Positions 8,807 to 17,152 of a DNA stretch of 64,000 nt are shown piece by piece. The notes beneath the pieces were generated by a model. It worked only from the letters and a program-made list of their open reading frames with translations, was not told the DNA's origin and did not search any database. Made by a program: the position numbers and the translations under genes. Where the stretch lies: contig NZ_QLLR01000008.1 of NCBI RefSeq assembly GCF_003259615.1, forward strand, positions 62,001 through 126,000. Reading direction: 5' to 3'. The DNA comes from Pedobacter cryoconitis (GTDB lineage: Bacteria; Bacteroidota; Bacteroidia; Sphingobacteriales; Sphingobacteriaceae). The number at the start of each line of letters is the position of its first letter. Within the stretch, counting starts at the first letter, position 1.

Positions 8807-8849
8807 AATTGATAGTTATCAGCTATCAATCACAATTAAAATTAGCCCA

Positions 8850-9557
8850 TTGAGTATAAAGGTAGAAGGACTGTCCAAAATATACGGTCAGCAAAAAGCA
8901 GTAGACAGTATTAGTTTCCAGGCTTCGCCGGGTAAAATACTTGGTTTTTTAGGGCCAAATGGTGCTGGGAAGTCTACAACGATGCGAATGCTGACGGGTT
9001 ATTTGAAGCCAACTGCCGGGAAATGCAGTTTAGGTGGCTTTGATTCACAGCTCCAGAGTCTGGAAATGCGTCGTATTCTTGGATATTTACCGGAAAATAC
9101 ACCTTTATATACGGATATGTATGTACGCGAGTTCCTGGCTTTTGTAGCAAATACTTATCAGCTGTCTCAAACGGAAGCTAAAGTAAGAGACGTTATTGAA
9201 AAGGTAGGACTGGGGGAAGAGCAGCATAAAAAGATTTCAATGCTGAGTAAGGGCTATAAACAACGTGTAGGGTTGGCGCAGGCCATTATTCATGATCCTC
9301 AACTGTTAATTCTGGATGAGCCTACAACAGGTTTAGATCCTAATCAATTGACTGATATTCGTGAACTGATCAAAAATCTGGGCAAAGATAAAACTGTAGT
9401 GCTTTCCACGCATATTATGCAGGAGGTAGAAGCGCTTTGCGAACAGGTAGTTATTATCAATAAAGGAAAAATTGTAGCAGATTCCTCCTTAATTGAGCTG
9501 AAAAACCAACATAAAACTGACTCTTTAGAGGAATTGTTCAGGCTGTTAACTGTTTGA
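8850..9557 (+). CDS. gldA: ABC transporter ATP-binding protein, GldA type
   Basis: This 235-residue ATPase has Walker A GPNGAGKST, a signature LSKGYKQRVGLAQA, Walker B LLILDEPTTGLDPNQ and the switch His in VVLSTHIMQEVEAL. With GldF and GldG it forms the ABC complex linked to gliding and type IX secretion in Flavobacterium; gldF and gldG lie 2.3 kb downstream on the same strand. The frame opens with TTG at 8850 (TTG AGT ATA AAG) and there is no ATG nearby in frame, so TTG is taken as the start. The gldA label depends on the nearby gldF/gldG and the overall sequence type; generic ABC ATPase is certain. Confidence 0.82.
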   Translation: MSIKVEGLSKIYGQQKAVDSISFQASPGKILGFLGPNGAGKSTTMRMLTGYLKPTAGKCSLGGFDSQLQSLEMRRILGYLPENTPLYTDMYVREFLAFVANTYQLSQTEAKVRDVIEKVGLGEEQHKKISMLSKGYKQRVGLAQAIIHDPQLLILDEPTTGLDPNQLTDIRELIKNLGKDKTVVLSTHIMQEVEALCEQVVIINKGKIVADSSLIELKNQHKTDSLEELFRLLTV

Positions 9558-9582
9558 TATTTAGTGTTTTGGTAAACTTATT

Positions 9583-9590
9583 TAGGTTTG
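9583..9590 (+). promoter_or_regulatory. Candidate -7 box (TAGGTTTG) for the first barrel gene
   Basis: A full TAnnTTTG match lies 57 nt before the ATG at 9648. The nearest TTG triplets upstream give spacers of 11 and 26 bp, neither ideal. Confidence 0.35.
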
Positions 9591-9647
9591 GCAGACTTTT
9601 TGTTTAATCCATATCAGGATTATATCCGCTAACTTAAATTAGAAATC

Positions 9648-10202
9648 ATGAAAAGGTTATTTTTACTCACAGCTATAGCAGGAATTTTTGCAGTCTCAAA
9701 CGTTTCAGCTCAAAGAAAAGACCCTGCAATGTCAGGTCAGAAATTAGGTATAGGGGTTGATTTTGCTTTGCCTACAGGTACGACAAACGATTATTATAAA
9801 TTGGGCGTTGGTGGTTCATTGCAGTTTCAGACTCCAATTGCACACAATTTAAATTTTACTGGTAGTGCAGGATATTTGAGTTTTACAGGTAAAGAATATT
9901 TAGGTGGTATTCTTAAAACACCTACTTATGCTGCTATTCCATTAAAAGCAGGTTTAAGATACTTCGTTGCCGAAAACTTTTATGTAGGTGGTGAACTGGG
10001 TGCTGCTATCGGAACTAGTTCAGGTGCAAATACTGCATTTGTATACTCACCAGGAGCTGGTTTTGAGTTTCCTGTGGCTAATAAGTCTACTGTTGAAATA
10101 GGTGCACGTTACGAAGGATGGTCAAGTGGAAACAATGTTAACAGTTATGTTCCTGTTAAAGGATTTGTTGGTTTGAGACTTGCTTATAACTTCGGCCTTT
10201 AA
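9648..10202 (+). CDS. Outer-membrane beta-barrel protein, first tandem copy
   Basis: This 184-residue protein has a clear signal peptide (MKRLFLLTAIAGIFA, cleavage after SAQ) followed by alternating short beta strands, and ends in LRLAYNFGL, a typical barrel C-terminus with an aromatic residue near the end. It is a small porin-like or OmpA-barrel-like protein of about eight strands. The gene at 10448 encodes a paralogue with the same length, nearly the same signal peptide and the same closing residues; the two differ mainly in loop segments. Function is not known. Each copy has its own terminator and likely its own promoter. Confidence 0.82.
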   Translation: MKRLFLLTAIAGIFAVSNVSAQRKDPAMSGQKLGIGVDFALPTGTTNDYYKLGVGGSLQFQTPIAHNLNFTGSAGYLSFTGKEYLGGILKTPTYAAIPLKAGLRYFVAENFYVGGELGAAIGTSSGANTAFVYSPGAGFEFPVANKSTVEIGARYEGWSSGNNVNSYVPVKGFVGLRLAYNFGL

Positions 10203-10242
10203 TTAAATAATACTGATTTGGGTTTATAAAACCTTGATATTC

Positions 10243-10273
10243 AAAACGCCTTAAATTAAATTTAAGGCGTTTT
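10243..10273 (+). terminator. Intrinsic terminator after the first barrel gene
   Basis: A 13-bp perfect stem (AAAACGCCTTAAA with its complement) and a T-rich tail of eight Ts lie about 40 bp after the stop codon. Confidence 0.88.
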
Positions 10274-10447
10274 TTTTGTCTTCATTTTTTTATTTCAAAA
10301 CATATTTACCTGTACAATAGTATCTTTAGTCTTTAAAAATAGATTATAATGAAATTTTAAATTATTATTAGTTAATATTTCTTGCGTTGTGTTTATTTTT
10401 TATTTAATCTTGCAGGCGTTTTAATATCTAAATGGTAAATAAAAATT

Positions 10448-11002
10448 ATGAAAAGATTATTTCTGTTAACGGCTATTGCCGGAGTTTTTGCATTTTCGAA
10501 TGTTTCTGCCCAAACTGTTAAAGGACCAACATTAGGCATTGGAGCTGATTTCGCTGTCCCAATGGGAAGCTTAAGCGATGCTTACAAATTTGGTGTTGGA
10601 GGTTCTTTGTTATTCCAAACTCCAATTGCCAAAAAACTGAATTTTACAGCTTCTGCTGGTTATGTTAACTTCATAGGTAAAAGTGGCGTAAATTATCTGG
10701 CGCTTAATAATAATGGGTTTTACGTTGATCAAACTGATGTTCCTAATGCAGGAGTAATTCCTGTAAAAGTAGGTGCAAGATATTTTATTTCTAACGGCTT
10801 TTATGCAGGTGGTGAAGTAGGTGCTGCTTTCTTTACTGGAGAAGGTGGAGGAACTGCTTTTGCCTATTCCCCAAGTATTGGTTTTGAATTACCAATGGCC
10901 AATAAAAATGCAATTGATTTAAGTGCGAAATATGAAGGATGGTCAAAAAATAGTTCAGTTGGCTTTTTTGGCCTCAGAGTAGCTTATAACTTTGGTCTTT
11001 AA
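10448..11002 (+). CDS. Outer-membrane beta-barrel protein, second tandem copy
   Basis: This 184-residue protein is a paralogue of the gene at 9648. It shares the signal peptide MKRLFLLTAIAGVFA, the GPTLGIGADFAVPMG opening strand, the VGGSLLFQTPIAKKLNFTAS strand pair, an AFAYSPSIGFELP strand and the end LRVAYNFGL. An insertion around residues 75-100 and a shorter last loop separate the two. The upstream gap has a possible promoter: TTG at 10382 and TAATCTTG at 10405 (one mismatch to TAnnTTTG) with a 20-bp spacer. Ligand and role are unknown. Confidence 0.82.
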   Translation: MKRLFLLTAIAGVFAFSNVSAQTVKGPTLGIGADFAVPMGSLSDAYKFGVGGSLLFQTPIAKKLNFTASAGYVNFIGKSGVNYLALNNNGFYVDQTDVPNAGVIPVKVGARYFISNGFYAGGEVGAAFFTGEGGGTAFAYSPSIGFELPMANKNAIDLSAKYEGWSKNSSVGFFGLRVAYNFGL

Positions 11003-11046
11003 GCATTAAGATTATCAGACTGATTTTTATCTGATTCTAATGATAA

Positions 11047-11082
11047 GAAAAGCGTCTTAAATTTTATTTTAAGACGCTTTTC
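11047..11082 (+). terminator. Intrinsic terminator after the second barrel gene
   Basis: A 15-bp stem (GAAAAGCGTCTTAAA with its complement) lies 45 bp past the stop codon, with T-rich arms on both sides. It may also serve the convergent gene at 11129. Confidence 0.82.
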
Positions 11083-11128
11083 TCACAATAGGGTATTGCT
11101 TTTAATAAGTTATACAGCTTGCTATTTA

Positions 11129-11734
11129 CTACTCATATTTCCAGTTTCTGGATTTACCTTCCACAATCCATTCTATCGCACTATCCATCCTTTTATGCCT
11201 GGTGGCATCAGTTTTAGCTTCATTAAACCATTCCAGATACTCCTTCTTTTTCGCATAACTGAATTTCTCAAAGTTAACCCCTGCATCAGGAACACTAACC
11301 AGTCTTTCAATAAAGTCATCAGGAATCTGTAATTCTGTTTTTGGAGCAACAGCTTTTTTCGGCAGCTTAATTCCTTCTTTGTTCAAAATTACTGCATTTT
11401 GTATATAAGTAATCAATACATCGTCTCCAGGCAGGTCTTCTACCGATTCAAGTTTTCCCAGATGGCCCATTGCATGTTGTTTATCTTCTCCAACAAGGTG
11501 ATGCAGATCCGGAAGCAAAGCCCCTTTCCAAAAACCAAAAGCACAATGATTTTTAAAAGCCGCCATATGGCAGACGGGTCCCTTATAATCGAAATGCGGA
11601 CAACCCCATTTTATCTTTTCTGTAATTTCCGGACAAGCCTCATGAACGAGCATTCTGAGGTGGTTTAATATCGGCTGCGCAAAAACCGGTGCATGATCAA
11701 TATATAGATCGGTGCGATTATCAAATTTTCCCAT
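11129..11734 (-). CDS. DUF1801 / YdeI (OmdA-like) family protein
   Basis: This 201-residue protein combines an N-terminal DUF1801 fold, visible as KIKWGCPHFDYKGPVCHMAAFKN, with a C-terminal YdeI/OmdA-type helical segment (YAKKKEYLEWFNEAKTDATRHKR). Such proteins are small and soluble; YdeI homologues have been linked to stress and bacteriocin protection, but the biochemical function is unresolved. It stands alone on the minus strand between the barrel genes and gldF, breaking the gld gene run. No signal peptide is present. Confidence 0.75.
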   Translation of the reverse strand: MGKFDNRTDLYIDHAPVFAQPILNHLRMLVHEACPEITEKIKWGCPHFDYKGPVCHMAAFKNHCAFGFWKGALLPDLHHLVGEDKQHAMGHLGKLESVEDLPGDDVLITYIQNAVILNKEGIKLPKKAVAPKTELQIPDDFIERLVSVPDAGVNFEKFSYAKKKEYLEWFNEAKTDATRHKRMDSAIEWIVEGKSRNWKYE

Positions 11735-11846
11735 GGTCTGTATTCTTTAATAAAAACAATGATCAACTGAGACTAAATTAGGCAAAAATGTAATCTGTTT
11801 TCCATTCCCCCGATATTTACTAACTTCGGCATCATTATCATTTTTC

Positions 11847-12575
11847 ATGTACGCAGTATTTAAACGCGAATTATTCAGTTTATTAAATTCATTAATGGCT
11901 TACATCACCATCGGTGTATTCCTGTTAGTTTCCGGCCTGCTATTGTGGTTTTTCCCGGATACTTCAATTCTTGAATATGGCTATGCTGAACTGAATGGCT
12001 TTTTTAGCCTCACCCCATTTCTATTTATGTTTTTAATTCCTGCAATCACGATGCGTTCCTTCGCAGAAGAGCGCAGAGAGGGAACTTATGTCCTGCTGGC
12101 CAGCAGACCGCTAACCGACTGGCAAATTATCCTTGCTAAATATTTTGCCTGCCTCACACTGGTTTTATTTGCACTGATTCCAACTTTACTCTATTATTAT
12201 TCCATTATACAATTAGGGTTGCCGAAAGGTAATATCGACGGTGGCGCAGTTGCAGGTTCTTATATTGGCTTGTTATTGTTAGGCTCAGCTTTTGCAGCCA
12301 TAGGTATTTTCTCTTCATCCGTGACCAAAAATCAGGTAATTGCCTTTGCGGTTGCTGTTTTACTATCATTTATCACTTATAGTGGTTTTGATGCACTCGC
12401 TAAGATTTTCGCTTCCACAGTACTGGAAGATATATTTAGCTGGTTGAGTATCAATGCACATTTTCAGTCGATGAGCAGAGGGGTGCTCGATACACGTGAT
12501 GTTATCTATTTTGTCACTTTTATTCTGGCCTTTCTGGGTATAACCAGGATCGTGATCGGAGGTAGGAAATGGTAA
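11847..12575 (+). CDS. gldF: Gliding motility ABC transporter permease GldF
   Basis: This 242-residue ABC-2 type permease has about six membrane segments and the family block TMRSFAEERREGTYVLLASRPLTDWQIILAKY. GldF is the membrane subunit that works with GldA and GldG. It overlaps gldG by 7 bp, a coupling typical of gldFG. The ATG follows CATTTTTC without an obvious ribosome binding site, as is usual in this phylum. Confidence 0.9.
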   Translation: MYAVFKRELFSLLNSLMAYITIGVFLLVSGLLLWFFPDTSILEYGYAELNGFFSLTPFLFMFLIPAITMRSFAEERREGTYVLLASRPLTDWQIILAKYFACLTLVLFALIPTLLYYYSIIQLGLPKGNIDGGAVAGSYIGLLLLGSAFAAIGIFSSSVTKNQVIAFAVAVLLSFITYSGFDALAKIFASTVLEDIFSWLSINAHFQSMSRGVLDTRDVIYFVTFILAFLGITRIVIGGRKW

Positions 12576-14242
12576 ATAAGAAAATTAAAATAATACTTTT
12601 CGCTGTTTTACTGATATTATTAAATACCACAGCAAACTACTTTTATAGACGTTTTGACTTTACGAAGGAAAAAAGATTCACCTTAAACCCGAAATCGAAA
12701 GCTGTTTTAAATAAAGTGCAGCAGCAAATTATCATCACTGTATTTTTGGACGGCGAACTGCCTGCCTCTTTTAAACGGTTACAACATGCTACTGCAGATT
12801 TACTGAATGATTATAAAGCGAATTCTTCCATAAAGATCAAAGTTGTATTTACTGATCCGATCGGCGGACTGCCTGCCGAGGAACAGGACACTGTTTTACA
12901 TCAGCTTTACAATATTGGCATTGAGCCTACAAACCTGAATTTTAAAAGGGACGCTGGCTTTACACAGAAAATGGTTTTCCCGATGGCTATTGTACAGGCA
13001 GGGGAAAGACAAATCCCTGTTCGGTTACTTCAGAACCTTGATGCAGGAGGTAATTACGAAGATAATATCAATAACTCTATTCAAAACCTCGAATATGTAT
13101 TCACCTCGGCGATTAAAAAGGTAAGTACAGGAGAGAACCCCCGGATAGGATTTACAGAAGGGAATGGTGAACCGTCAGATCTGTTCTTAAGTGATGCGAT
13201 GAAAGCGTTGTCTGATAGTTATGAAGTAGGGCGGGTAGATTTGAATCAGATAAGTAAACAGGGGCTGGATAAGCTTAAAATACTTTTCGTGACTAAACCT
13301 CAGCGTGAACTTTCGGAAGCGGTAAAATATAAGATCAATTATTTTGTGATGAATGGCGGCAGTGTAGTCTGGAGTATAGACCAGGTGAGTGCCAGTCTGG
13401 ATAGTTTGCAAGGTAAAGGTGAACAACTCGCTTTCAACAATAAGCTGAATCTGGATGATATGCTATTTATGTATGGAGCCAGAGTTAATTATAACCTGGT
13501 TGCTGACTTAAATTGTGCAGAGATCCCTATCGCAATGAATGGCGGATCGGGCCGTGATATACAAATGGCTCCGTGGATTTATTATCCGGTATTGATTCCT
13601 GACACGTCAAACAATATGGTTAGAAATATTGATGGGATAAAAACGGAGTTTTTAAGTACAGTAGATACCATCGGGGTAAAAGGAATTCGCAAAACAGCTA
13701 TCCTTCGTACGTCCCCTTACCAGATTACTTACAATACGCCTAAACTTTTGTCCCTGGGGATTGTTGCTGAAGCACCGGATCAGAAATTATTTTCTAATGC
13801 CCCGCAAAATGCAGCGGTCCTGTTGGAAGGTGTATTTCCTTCGGTATTTTTAAACCGGGCGGTTCCTGCGGGGGTCACGGAAAATTATGGTGCTGCCGCG
13901 CAGAGTAAAAAGACTAAAATGATTGTGATTGGTGATGGCGATATTTTTCTGAACCAGGTAAGTAACCGGGATGGTTCTGTTTTTCCGCTCGGTTTTGACA
14001 GGTACACGCAGCGGAATTTTGGAAACAAGTCTTTTCTGCTAAATGTTGCAGATTATTTGTCCAGTGACGATAATTTGATTGAATTGAGGAATAAAGAGGT
14101 AAAGGTCAGGCTACTGGATAAACAACTGCTCAGACAATCAAAAACTAAATGGCAGTTTATTAACCTTATATTGCCATTATTACTGTTAATATCGTTCGCA
14201 ATTTTTCAACATTATTACCGCAAGTATAAGTATGCAAGGTAA
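12569..14242 (+). CDS. gldG: Gliding motility ABC transporter auxiliary protein GldG
   Basis: This 557-residue protein has one membrane segment at residues 5-25, a large periplasmic region and a second membrane segment near residues 530-550 followed by a basic tail (YRKYKYAR). The early RFDFTKEKRFTLNPKSKAVL block and the ABC-transporter auxiliary domain are characteristic of GldG. It overlaps gldF by 7 bp. In flavobacteria GldAFG is needed for gliding in some species but not others, and the sequence here does not show whether this organism glides. Confidence 0.92.
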   Translation: MVNKKIKIILFAVLLILLNTTANYFYRRFDFTKEKRFTLNPKSKAVLNKVQQQIIITVFLDGELPASFKRLQHATADLLNDYKANSSIKIKVVFTDPIGGLPAEEQDTVLHQLYNIGIEPTNLNFKRDAGFTQKMVFPMAIVQAGERQIPVRLLQNLDAGGNYEDNINNSIQNLEYVFTSAIKKVSTGENPRIGFTEGNGEPSDLFLSDAMKALSDSYEVGRVDLNQISKQGLDKLKILFVTKPQRELSEAVKYKINYFVMNGGSVVWSIDQVSASLDSLQGKGEQLAFNNKLNLDDMLFMYGARVNYNLVADLNCAEIPIAMNGGSGRDIQMAPWIYYPVLIPDTSNNMVRNIDGIKTEFLSTVDTIGVKGIRKTAILRTSPYQITYNTPKLLSLGIVAEAPDQKLFSNAPQNAAVLLEGVFPSVFLNRAVPAGVTENYGAAAQSKKTKMIVIGDGDIFLNQVSNRDGSVFPLGFDRYTQRNFGNKSFLLNVADYLSSDDNLIELRNKEVKVRLLDKQLLRQSKTKWQFINLILPLLLLISFAIFQHYYRKYKYAR

Positions 14243-14248
14243 TTTTTA

Positions 14249-14256
14249 TATTTTTG
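14249..14256 (+). promoter_or_regulatory. Candidate -7 box (TATTTTTG) for dnaN
   Basis: A full TAnnTTTG match directly after the gldG stop codon, 20 nt before the dnaN ATG. No -33 TTG is evident at normal spacing. Confidence 0.35.
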
Positions 14257-14276
14257 AGAACTGACATAATCATATT

Positions 14277-15401
14277 ATGAGATTTATTGTATCCACATCA
14301 ACGCTATTAAAACATTTACAAACAGTTAATGGTGCTTCAAGCAGCAGTACTGTTTTGCCGATACTGGAAAATTTCCTTTTCGAGATTAAAGACGGAAGTT
14401 TAACGATTTCCGCTACAGATTTGCAGACCAGTATGACTACTTCTTTACCTGTTGAATCAAAAGAGGGCGGAAAAGTTGCTGTACCTTCAAGAATCTTATT
14501 AGATACTTTGAAAACACTTCCTGATCAGCCAATTTCTTTCAATATTGATGATGCTACATTTTCTATTGAAATTAGTGCAGGTGACGGAAAGTACAAACTG
14601 AGCGGAGAAAATGGAGATGATTTCCCTAAAATTCCAGTAGTGGAAAACGCTTCTTCTGTAAACTTGCCTGCTTCAGTTTTAACAGAAGCAATTACCAAAA
14701 CTATTTTCGCAGTGAGTAATGACGAACTGCGTCCGGCAATGACAGGTGTTTTTTGCCAGTTATCTGACCAGTTTATCACTTTTGTAGCTACTGACGCACA
14801 TAAATTGGTAAGATACAGACGGATGGACAGCAAAGCAGATAAAACAGCTTCCTTCATCCTGCCTAAAAAAGCACTGACTTTATTAAAAGCAGCTTTACCT
14901 TCAACAGATATTAATGTATCAGTTGATTATAATGCAACCAGCGCATTCTTCAAGTTTGAGAATATCAACCTGGTATGTCGTTTAATCGATGAGCGTTACC
15001 CTGATTATGAAGCAGTAATCCCTGCTAATAATCCTAACAAATTAATTATTGACAGGGCTTTATTCCTGAATACTTTACGCCGTGTGGTTATTTTCGCAAA
15101 TAAAACAACACACCAGGTAAGGTTAAAAATCAACGGCAGCGAATTAAATATCTCTTCTGAAGATCTTGACTTTGCCAATGAGGCCCATGAGCGTTTAAGC
15201 TGTCAATATGAAGGTGAAGATCTTGAAATAGGCTTCAATGCACGTTTCCTGATCGAAATGTTAAGTAACCTTTCTGGTGAAGAAGTTACTTTGGAACTTT
15301 CTACACCTAACCGTGCTGGATTATTGATCCCTCAAACCAACGACGAAAACGAAGATGTCCTGATGCTGGTTATGCCGGTTATGCTGAACAACTATAATTA
15401 A
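14277..15401 (+). CDS. dnaN: DNA polymerase III sliding clamp (beta subunit)
   Basis: This 374-residue protein is the ring-forming processivity factor of the replicase. Three clamp domains are visible, with the typical starts MRFIVSTSTLLKHLQTVNGA, then the LRPAMTGVFCQL block in domain 2 and the DERYPDYEAVIP block at the start of domain 3. The C-terminus MLVMPVMLNNYN matches the usual MPM(R/L)L-type ending that closes the partner-binding pocket. It lies after gldFG rather than beside dnaA, so this is not evidence for an origin here. Confidence 0.97.
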   Translation: MRFIVSTSTLLKHLQTVNGASSSSTVLPILENFLFEIKDGSLTISATDLQTSMTTSLPVESKEGGKVAVPSRILLDTLKTLPDQPISFNIDDATFSIEISAGDGKYKLSGENGDDFPKIPVVENASSVNLPASVLTEAITKTIFAVSNDELRPAMTGVFCQLSDQFITFVATDAHKLVRYRRMDSKADKTASFILPKKALTLLKAALPSTDINVSVDYNATSAFFKFENINLVCRLIDERYPDYEAVIPANNPNKLIIDRALFLNTLRRVVIFANKTTHQVRLKINGSELNISSEDLDFANEAHERLSCQYEGEDLEIGFNARFLIEMLSNLSGEEVTLELSTPNRAGLLIPQTNDENEDVLMLVMPVMLNNYN

Positions 15402-15423
15402 TTTTATATAAATAACTTATCTG

Positions 15424-15463
15424 AACGTCATTATACGCGAAATAAACACGCTATAATGACGTT
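15424..15463 (+). repeat. Hairpin after dnaN
   Basis: A 12-bp perfect inverted repeat (AACGTCATTATA with its complement) continues after a one-base bulge into three more pairs. There is no clean T tract after it, so it may be a weak terminator or an mRNA-end or processing hairpin between dnaN and the DedA gene. Confidence 0.6.
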
Positions 15464-15477
15464 TGCTATGATACACT

Positions 15478-16137
15478 ATGGACATCATTAATCAGCTGAT
15501 ACAGTTTATTCTGCACACAGATGTAGAATTGGTTAAGCTGGTAAGCAATTACCAGACCTGGACCTATCTTATTTTATTCCTAATTATTTTTGCCGAAACC
15601 GGATTTGTAGTGACTCCATTTTTACCTGGTGATTCTATGCTGTTCGCAGTAGGGGCTTTGATTGCTAAAGGTAACACTGGTCTTGATATATGGATTATGT
15701 TTCTTATCCTGGCCATTGCAGCTATATTGGGTAACAGTTTAAACTACCGTCTGGGTAGCTTCTTTGGGGTAAAGGTCTTCAAGGAAGGTAATAAAATCTT
15801 AAAGCTGGAATATTATAATAAATCACATATGTTCTTTGAAAAACACGGTGGTAAAGCGATCATTTTCAGTCGTTTCCTGCCGATTTTCAGAACTATAGCT
15901 CCTTTTGTTGCTGGTGTAGCGAAAATGCCATTTGGCAGATTTACTTATTATAATATCATTGGAGGAATAGGATGGATTGCAAGTTTACTTTTCGCTGGAT
16001 TTTTACTGGGACAGATTCCGATTGTCAGAGACAATTTTTCTATCGTAATTCTTTTCATCGCGGTAGTTACGTTTGCTCCTGTAATCTTTGCAGCAGTGAA
16101 ATCAAGATTCAAAACTAAAGACGTTATCGAGAGCTAA
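15478..16137 (+). CDS. DedA-family (VTT domain) membrane protein
   Basis: This 219-residue inner-membrane protein carries the DedA pattern: an acidic residue in the first helix region (FAETGFVVTPFLPGDSMLF) and the Arg-containing motif FSRFLPIFRTIAPFVAGVAKM around residues 127-147, with a C-terminal pair of membrane helices. DedA proteins are implicated in flipping undecaprenyl phosphate and other lipids. The stop codon overlaps the stop of the convergent gene at 16134 by 4 bp. Confidence 0.9.
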   Translation: MDIINQLIQFILHTDVELVKLVSNYQTWTYLILFLIIFAETGFVVTPFLPGDSMLFAVGALIAKGNTGLDIWIMFLILAIAAILGNSLNYRLGSFFGVKVFKEGNKILKLEYYNKSHMFFEKHGGKAIIFSRFLPIFRTIAPFVAGVAKMPFGRFTYYNIIGGIGWIASLLFAGFLLGQIPIVRDNFSIVILFIAVVTFAPVIFAAVKSRFKTKDVIES

Positions 16138-17090
16138 TCCTCTCTGCCAATAATTTTTCCGGAGCTGAATTTCATATTCAGCTCCTTTATTTCTTTCTCT
16201 GCCGCCACATCAGGCGGTACTTTAATCATCTTTTCAAGCTTTGGCTGTCCGGCATCTACCCATGCGGAATACCAAAAAGAGCCTGTAGCCAAAATGGATG
16301 CTCGCATTTGTCTGGCAACCATCTGGTTCATATTGGTATGGTAAGCCCCGGAATATTCAAAGGAATATTGTTTCATTACCTGCTTATTTCTTTTGGAATA
16401 GCTGTATTTCCGGTATACTGGAAAATTACGGTTTAAATGGGCCTCAATCCATAACACACTGTCAACAAGCTGATGGGTATGGGTAATGATTTTCCAGGTT
16501 TCTTTTAAAGGATCATCAATATAAAGGGCCCTGCCTACTAAAAAGCTGTATTTTTCAGAGAATAATTCTGGTAAACGACTTTCCCAAAAGGCGTGGATGC
16601 CATACTGATTGCTCAACTGGCCATTGTGGTTTTCTGTGGTATGCAGTGGAACATGTGCATCTGAGATATAATGGCCTATATAGGCAGAATGAAATAATAT
16701 TTTTATAGAATCCCTGTCTTTAAAAGCTTTGACCAGCTGATAATAAGTGCGCTGGATCTGCCAGGGCAATGTCCCGTTTTTAGCCAATTTTTGCAATCCA
16801 TATTTTTTGACCGCATCATTCCATTTCCGGGGGATACTATCAGTCTCTGCTTCATAAACTTCGATGTCAAGGTAATGCCGGGGTGCTTCGGCGGTGTCTG
16901 CATAACGCCTTTTATCTGCGTCTACGGCATGATCTGCAAGGTATTGTATATTGGATTTGTAAAACCTGTTCATCCCCGCAGGCAAGGTAAATACCGCGAG
17001 CCTGTTGATGCGCATATGCGCGAAAAACCCCCAGGAACTGGTTAGCAGGGTGAGCGCTAAAAAAAATACGAAAATGAAAGGTCTTTTCAT
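16134..17090 (-). CDS. Exported S1/P1 nuclease-like / zinc phospholipase C-like enzyme
   Basis: This 318-residue protein has a signal peptide that would be cut before Trp20, giving a mature N-terminal Trp, which is the first zinc ligand in the S1/P1 and phospholipase C superfamily. The remaining ligand positions can be followed as His25, Asp57, His72, His140, Asp144, His150, His166 and Glu170. The spacing (5, 15, 4, 6 and 4 residues within pairs) matches P1 nuclease as I recall it, while the final Glu resembles phospholipase C. It should be a periplasmic or outer-face three-zinc phosphoesterase; nucleic acid or phospholipid as substrate is undecided. Confidence 0.82.
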   Translation of the reverse strand: MKRPFIFVFFLALTLLTSSWGFFAHMRINRLAVFTLPAGMNRFYKSNIQYLADHAVDADKRRYADTAEAPRHYLDIEVYEAETDSIPRKWNDAVKKYGLQKLAKNGTLPWQIQRTYYQLVKAFKDRDSIKILFHSAYIGHYISDAHVPLHTTENHNGQLSNQYGIHAFWESRLPELFSEKYSFLVGRALYIDDPLKETWKIITHTHQLVDSVLWIEAHLNRNFPVYRKYSYSKRNKQVMKQYSFEYSGAYHTNMNQMVARQMRASILATGSFWYSAWVDAGQPKLEKMIKVPPDVAAEKEIKELNMKFSSGKIIGRED

Positions 17091-17152
17091 TTTCGTAAAT
17101 TTAAGGCTATTCTAAAGTATTATGGTTATAAATGTTTTTCAGCCGGTTTTAG

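Noticed and set aside
8850..9557. ABC ATPase as the missing CcmA
   Set aside because: Length, sequence type and position near gldF/gldG fit GldA; it is 17 kb from ccmB.
14277..15401. dnaN as a sign of the replication origin
   Set aside because: No dnaA, DnaA-box cluster or recF is next to it; gldFG and a DedA gene are its neighbours.
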